From an uncultured Ruminococcus sp. (GTDB lineage: Bacteria > Bacillota > Clostridia > Oscillospirales > Ruminococcaceae), in the NCBI GenBank assembly GCA_934474025.1, contig CAKSMF010000006.1, forward strand, positions 119,522 through 183,521: a DNA stretch of 64,000 bases. Reading direction: 5' to 3'. The notes below the pieces were generated by a model. The model searched no databases. It was given only the letters and a program-made list of their open reading frames with translations, and was not told where the DNA came from. Positions within the stretch are counted from its first letter, which is position 1; the number at the start of each line of letters is the position of its first letter. This document shows, piece after piece, positions 60,861 through 64,000 of the stretch. The translations under genes were made by a program, and so were the position numbers.

Positions 60861-61919
60861 ATGGTAAATACATGGGAAAATAATGTTCGTCAAGTTGTGC
60901 CGTATACTCCCGGCGAACAGCCCAAAGATAAAAATATTATAAAGCTTAATACAAATGAAAATCCATATCCACCTGCTCCAAAGGTAAGGGAAATCCTTGA
61001 TAACTATGATATTTCGGCAATGAGACTTTATCCGAATCCTGACGCTGAAATTTTAGTAAACGCTATTGCTGAACGTTATAAATTAAATCCGAATCAGATA
61101 TTTGTAGGAGTCGGTTCTGATGATGTTATATCAATGGCTTTTATGACTTTCTTTAATTCTGATAAACCTATATTATTTCCCGATGTTACATATTCATTCT
61201 ATGATGTGTGGGCAGATGTTTACAGAATACCTTATAAAACTTGTCCATTGCGTGAGGATTTCACAATAAATCCAGATGACTACAAAAAAGAAAATGGCGG
61301 TATAATTTTTCCTAATCCAAACGCTCCTACAGGTGTTCTTGAAAGTATTGATATGATTGAAGATATAGTCAAGGCAAATCCGGATTCTGTAGTAATGATT
61401 GATGAAGCATATATAGATTTTGGTGGAAAAAGCTGTCTGCCACTCATTGAAAAATATGATAATCTGCTTGTTATACAGACATTTTCAAAATCACGTTCGA
61501 TGGCAGGAATGAGAATAGGTTTTGCAATGGGCAATGAAAAACTCATTAAATACATGAATGATGTTAAATTTTCCATAAACTCCTATACAATGAACAGTGT
61601 AACACAAGTTTGTGGTGCTGAGGCTGTCAAAGATGAAAAGTATTTTACAGAAACAGTAGAAAAAATTATAAATACTCGTGAATACTCCAAGAAAAAGCTT
61701 TCTGAACTCGGATTTACTTTTACAGATTCAATGAGTAATTTTATTTTTGCAAGTCACAAATCCAAAGATGCAGGGTATATTTTTGAAGAACTTAAAAAGC
61801 GCAAAATTTTTGTTCGTTACTGGAATAAGCCACGTATTAATAATTATATGCGTATTACCGTTGGCACTGATGAAGAAATGAACGCTTTATTCAAGGCATT
61901 GGAGGAAATTCTCAAATGA
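60861..61919 (+). CDS. hisC: Histidinol-phosphate aminotransferase
   Basis: 352 residues from ATG 60861 (a longer frame into hisD from 60780 is rejected; the ribosome site GGGAAAGG at 60841-60848 is slightly distant). PLP fold: LNTNENPYPPAP, DEAYIDFGG, PLP-lysine in QTFSKSRSMAGMRIG, and RITVGTDEEMNAL at the end. It transaminates imidazole-acetol phosphate. Stop overlaps hisB by four bases. Confidence 0.95.
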   Translation: MVNTWENNVRQVVPYTPGEQPKDKNIIKLNTNENPYPPAPKVREILDNYDISAMRLYPNPDAEILVNAIAERYKLNPNQIFVGVGSDDVISMAFMTFFNSDKPILFPDVTYSFYDVWADVYRIPYKTCPLREDFTINPDDYKKENGGIIFPNPNAPTGVLESIDMIEDIVKANPDSVVMIDEAYIDFGGKSCLPLIEKYDNLLVIQTFSKSRSMAGMRIGFAMGNEKLIKYMNDVKFSINSYTMNSVTQVCGAEAVKDEKYFTETVEKIINTREYSKKKLSELGFTFTDSMSNFIFASHKSKDAGYIFEELKKRKIFVRYWNKPRINNYMRITVGTDEEMNALFKALEEILK

Positions 61920-62509
61920 ATGATTTTTTAAGAAAGGGAAGTATTACACGTACCACAAAAGAAACTGATATAAATATTTCAGTGGTTCTTGACGGTAAGG
62001 GTATTGCTGATATTTCCACAGGAATAGGATTTTTTGACCATATGCTTACAGCACTTTCTGTGCATAGTGGTATCAGTATGACAGTTAAAGTAAAAGGTGA
62101 CTTATATGTTGACTGTCATCACACAATAGAAGATACCGGAATAGCTCTCGGACAGGCTCTCGGACAGGCTCTTGGCAATAAATCGGGAATAGTTCGTTAT
62201 GGTACATCATATATCCCTATGGACGAATCTCTTGCTATGGCAAGCCTTGATTTAAGCAACAGACCATTTTTAGTGTTTAATTGCGATTTTACAAACCAAT
62301 CATGCGGTGAATACGATTTATGCATGACCGAAGAATTTTTCCGTGCTTTTGCGTTTAATTCGGGAATGACTCTTCACATTAATTTACTTTACGGCAGTAA
62401 CGACCACCACAAAGCAGAAGCAATTTATAAAGCAGTTGCCCATGCTCTCAAAACTGCTGTAAGTTTCAATTCAGATGGCACTGTACTTTCTACTAAGGGG
62501 GTATTATAA
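61916..62509 (+). CDS. hisB: Imidazoleglycerol-phosphate dehydratase
   Basis: 197 residues, the monofunctional form. GFFDHML (38-44), DCHHTIEDTGIALGQAL and NDHHKAEAIYKA carry the His/Glu ligands of the manganese sites. The doubled GQALGQALG fits the normal family length and is not an insertion. Confidence 0.97.
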   Translation: MNDFLRKGSITRTTKETDINISVVLDGKGIADISTGIGFFDHMLTALSVHSGISMTVKVKGDLYVDCHHTIEDTGIALGQALGQALGNKSGIVRYGTSYIPMDESLAMASLDLSNRPFLVFNCDFTNQSCGEYDLCMTEEFFRAFAFNSGMTLHINLLYGSNDHHKAEAIYKAVAHALKTAVSFNSDGTVLSTKGVL

Positions 62510-63112
62510 ATGATAGCAATAGTTGATTATGGAGCAGGTAATATTTTCAGTGTAAAAAATGCTCTTGATTATCTCGGACTTGAAAACCGTCTCACATCTG
62601 ATAAGGAGTTTATTAAATCAGCAGATGAAATAATACTTCCCGGAGTAGGAGCGTTTCCGTCTGCAATGAAAATGCTTGAAAATTCCGGACTTGTTGAAAC
62701 TATCAAATCTGAAGCAACTAAAAAGCCGTTTTTGGGAATTTGTCTCGGTATGCAACTTATTTTTGAAAAAGGTTATGAATTTGAAGAATGTGACGGTCTC
62801 GGACTTATAAAAGGTTCAGTTCGTAAAATGGAAAATACAGATTTAATTATACCTCACATGGGCTGGAATAAGCTTGAAATACTTAACAATTGCAAATTGC
62901 TTGACGGTCTGGGCGATAACGAATATGTATATTTTGTGCATTCATATAAAGCTGAATGTGATGATAAAAATATTTCTGCATACTGCGAGTATGGCGGAAG
63001 AGTTCCTGCACTCGTTCATGACGGAAAATATGTTTATGGAGCTCAGTTTCACCCAGAAAAGAGCGGAGAAACCGGATTGAAAATACTTAAAAATTTCGGA
63101 GGTCTGATATGA
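62510..63112 (+). CDS. hisH: Imidazole glycerol phosphate synthase glutaminase subunit
   Basis: 200 residues. Class I amidotransferase with DYGAGNIFSVKNAL, LPGVGAFPSAM, nucleophile Cys78 in GICLGMQL and the His-Glu pair in QFHPEKSG. It feeds ammonia to HisF, whose gene is not found within the window. Confidence 0.96.
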   Translation: MIAIVDYGAGNIFSVKNALDYLGLENRLTSDKEFIKSADEIILPGVGAFPSAMKMLENSGLVETIKSEATKKPFLGICLGMQLIFEKGYEFEECDGLGLIKGSVRKMENTDLIIPHMGWNKLEILNNCKLLDGLGDNEYVYFVHSYKAECDDKNISAYCEYGGRVPALVHDGKYVYGAQFHPEKSGETGLKILKNFGGLI

Positions 63113-63834
63113 TTATTTTACCTGCAATCGATATAAAAGACGGAAATTGTGTGAGACTTTTCAAAGGTGATTTTTCAACTGTCGAAAAGGTAGCATCTGA
63201 TTATCTTGAAACCGCTAAAGGATTTGAAAATGCTGGTGCAAAATGGATTCATATGGTTGACCTTGACGGTGCAAAAGAGGGAAAACCTGTAAATACAAAA
63301 ATTTATACAGATGTAGCTGAAAAAACTAATCTTAAAGTTGAAATCGGAGGAGGAATAAGAAGTCTTGAAACTATTCAGGAATATCTGAATATGGGTATTT
63401 CAAGAGTAATTCTCGGTTCAGTAGCACTAAAAAATCCTAAACTTGTATGTGATGCTGTTGAAAAGTTCGGAAATGAAAAAATAGTTGTCGGAATCGATGC
63501 TATGAATGGTATGGTAGCAACTGAGGGGTGGCTTGAAACTTCTGATGTTAATTATATCGACCTTGCAAATCAGATGATAAAATCAGGAGTAAAATATTTC
63601 ATATTCACTGACATTTCAAAGGATGGTACTCTTTCTGGAGTGAACAAGGAACAATTACAGGCATTAGCAGACGGTACCGAAAATTGTGATATAATTGCGA
63701 GTGGAGGAGTTCATACAATGGACGATATAAAGGCTTGCAAAGAAATGGGACTTTATGGCACTATCTGCGGAAAATCCATTTATAAAGGTACTCTTAATCT
63801 GAAAGAAGCTATTGAATATTCAAATCATGGATAA
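63109..63834 (+). CDS. hisA: ProFAR isomerase
   Basis: 241 residues, a (beta-alpha)8 barrel with catalytic Asp8 in PAIDIKDG and the second half-barrel Asp in VGIDAMNG. IGGGIRSLETI and ASGGVHTMDDI give the two phosphate sites. It overlaps hisH by four bases. Last his gene in the window. Confidence 0.96.
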   Translation: MIILPAIDIKDGNCVRLFKGDFSTVEKVASDYLETAKGFENAGAKWIHMVDLDGAKEGKPVNTKIYTDVAEKTNLKVEIGGGIRSLETIQEYLNMGISRVILGSVALKNPKLVCDAVEKFGNEKIVVGIDAMNGMVATEGWLETSDVNYIDLANQMIKSGVKYFIFTDISKDGTLSGVNKEQLQALADGTENCDIIASGGVHTMDDIKACKEMGLYGTICGKSIYKGTLNLKEAIEYSNHG

Positions 63835-64000
63835 ACCTTTTTCATTTGAAACATTTCTATATATATTGGAAAATGATAGTATATTTTCAACAAAACTTTG
63901 AATCCCCCGCTTCTTTAAGCGGCGGACATTGTAAAACGGCAGTGGGAGCGGAAAGAATTGGTATCTCCCACTGACATGAAATCAATCCGCTTGATAGATT
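63835..64000. other. Structured non-coding region after hisA
   Basis: Two hairpins stand out. One pairs CCGCTT (63907-63912) with AAGCGG (63917-63922). The other pairs CAGTGGGAG (63940-63948) perfectly with CTCCCACTG (63965-63973). No coding frame is evident up to the window edge, although hisF would normally follow at once. The first hairpin, with its CTTT loop and C-run, resembles ends of IS200/IS605-type elements. This is only a resemblance. Confidence 0.4.

Noticed and set aside
62130..62180. Apparent tandem duplication in hisB (GQALGQALG)
   Set aside because: The protein length and the alignment to the normal GQAL-x-x-ALG segment are standard, so nothing has been inserted.

Overview
The window reads as chromosomal DNA of a low-GC Gram-positive anaerobe of the class Clostridia, most likely a Ruminococcus-like member of the Oscillospiraceae. 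The grounds are Gram-positive PolC, strong AAGGAGG-type ribosome sites, consensus sigma-A promoters with 17-base spacers, a Na+-pumping oxaloacetate decarboxylase, a free-standing Spo0A DNA-binding domain, and a secreted SleB-type protein with long Thr-rich linkers. No phage, CRISPR array, rRNA operon or intact transposon is visible. Nothing was searched against a database; family names come from motifs and gene order.

Layout. 1-3.9 kb: end of a TetR-like regulator and a heterodimeric ABC exporter. 4-15.1 kb: amino-acid and nucleotide genes (O-acetylhomoserine sulfhydrylase, homoserine dehydrogenase with a separate ACT protein, asparagine synthetase, aspartate carbamoyltransferase carrying a PyrI-like zinc tail) mixed with small or accessory genes (PC4-like protein, FkbM methyltransferase, PH-domain protein, MATE pump, aldo/keto reductase). 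15.2-17.4 kb: tRNA-Gln and two CobW-type GTPases, one fused to a YcgQ/DUF1980-like domain. 17.6-21 kb: the split oxaloacetate decarboxylase operon. 21-23.9 kb: an unusual cluster of a DD-carboxypeptidase pseudogene and two intact genes whose products keep the VanY (M15) and DacF (S11) folds but have lost catalytic residues. 24-32.7 kb: pgi, a small P-loop gene, yceD-rpmF, the radical SAM/DUF512-der-plsY-gpsA block, and an asparagine-synthetase paralogue without its glutaminase nucleophile. 32.7-39.3 kb, minus strand: a CmpB-type membrane protein that appears to start at ATT, an LUD protein, hpf, an FHA-FtsW-PBP cell-wall operon and the SleB-like protein. 39.7-46.4 kb: ligA with an overlapping macro-domain gene, a copper ATPase, a tyrosine recombinase and the Spo0A-C protein. 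46.6-46.8 kb: two tRNA-Ser genes. 47-57.7 kb: the classical pyrH-frr-uppS-cdsA-dxr-rseP-ispG-polC block. 57.7-63.8 kb: hisZGDCBHA, followed by a structured non-coding stretch where hisF would be expected.

How the genes work together. The biosynthetic genes form coherent operons: aspartate-family amino acids, histidine, isoprenoid and phospholipid precursors with translation factors. The cell-wall genes fall into two groups, the FHA-FtsW-PBP operon with ordinary active-site motifs and the 21-24 kb group of apparent pseudoenzymes. That second group is the best candidate here for something not previously described. Other departures from textbook versions are the PyrB-zinc-tail fusion, the CobW-DUF1980 fusion, the glutaminase-less asparagine synthetase and the probable AUU start codon.
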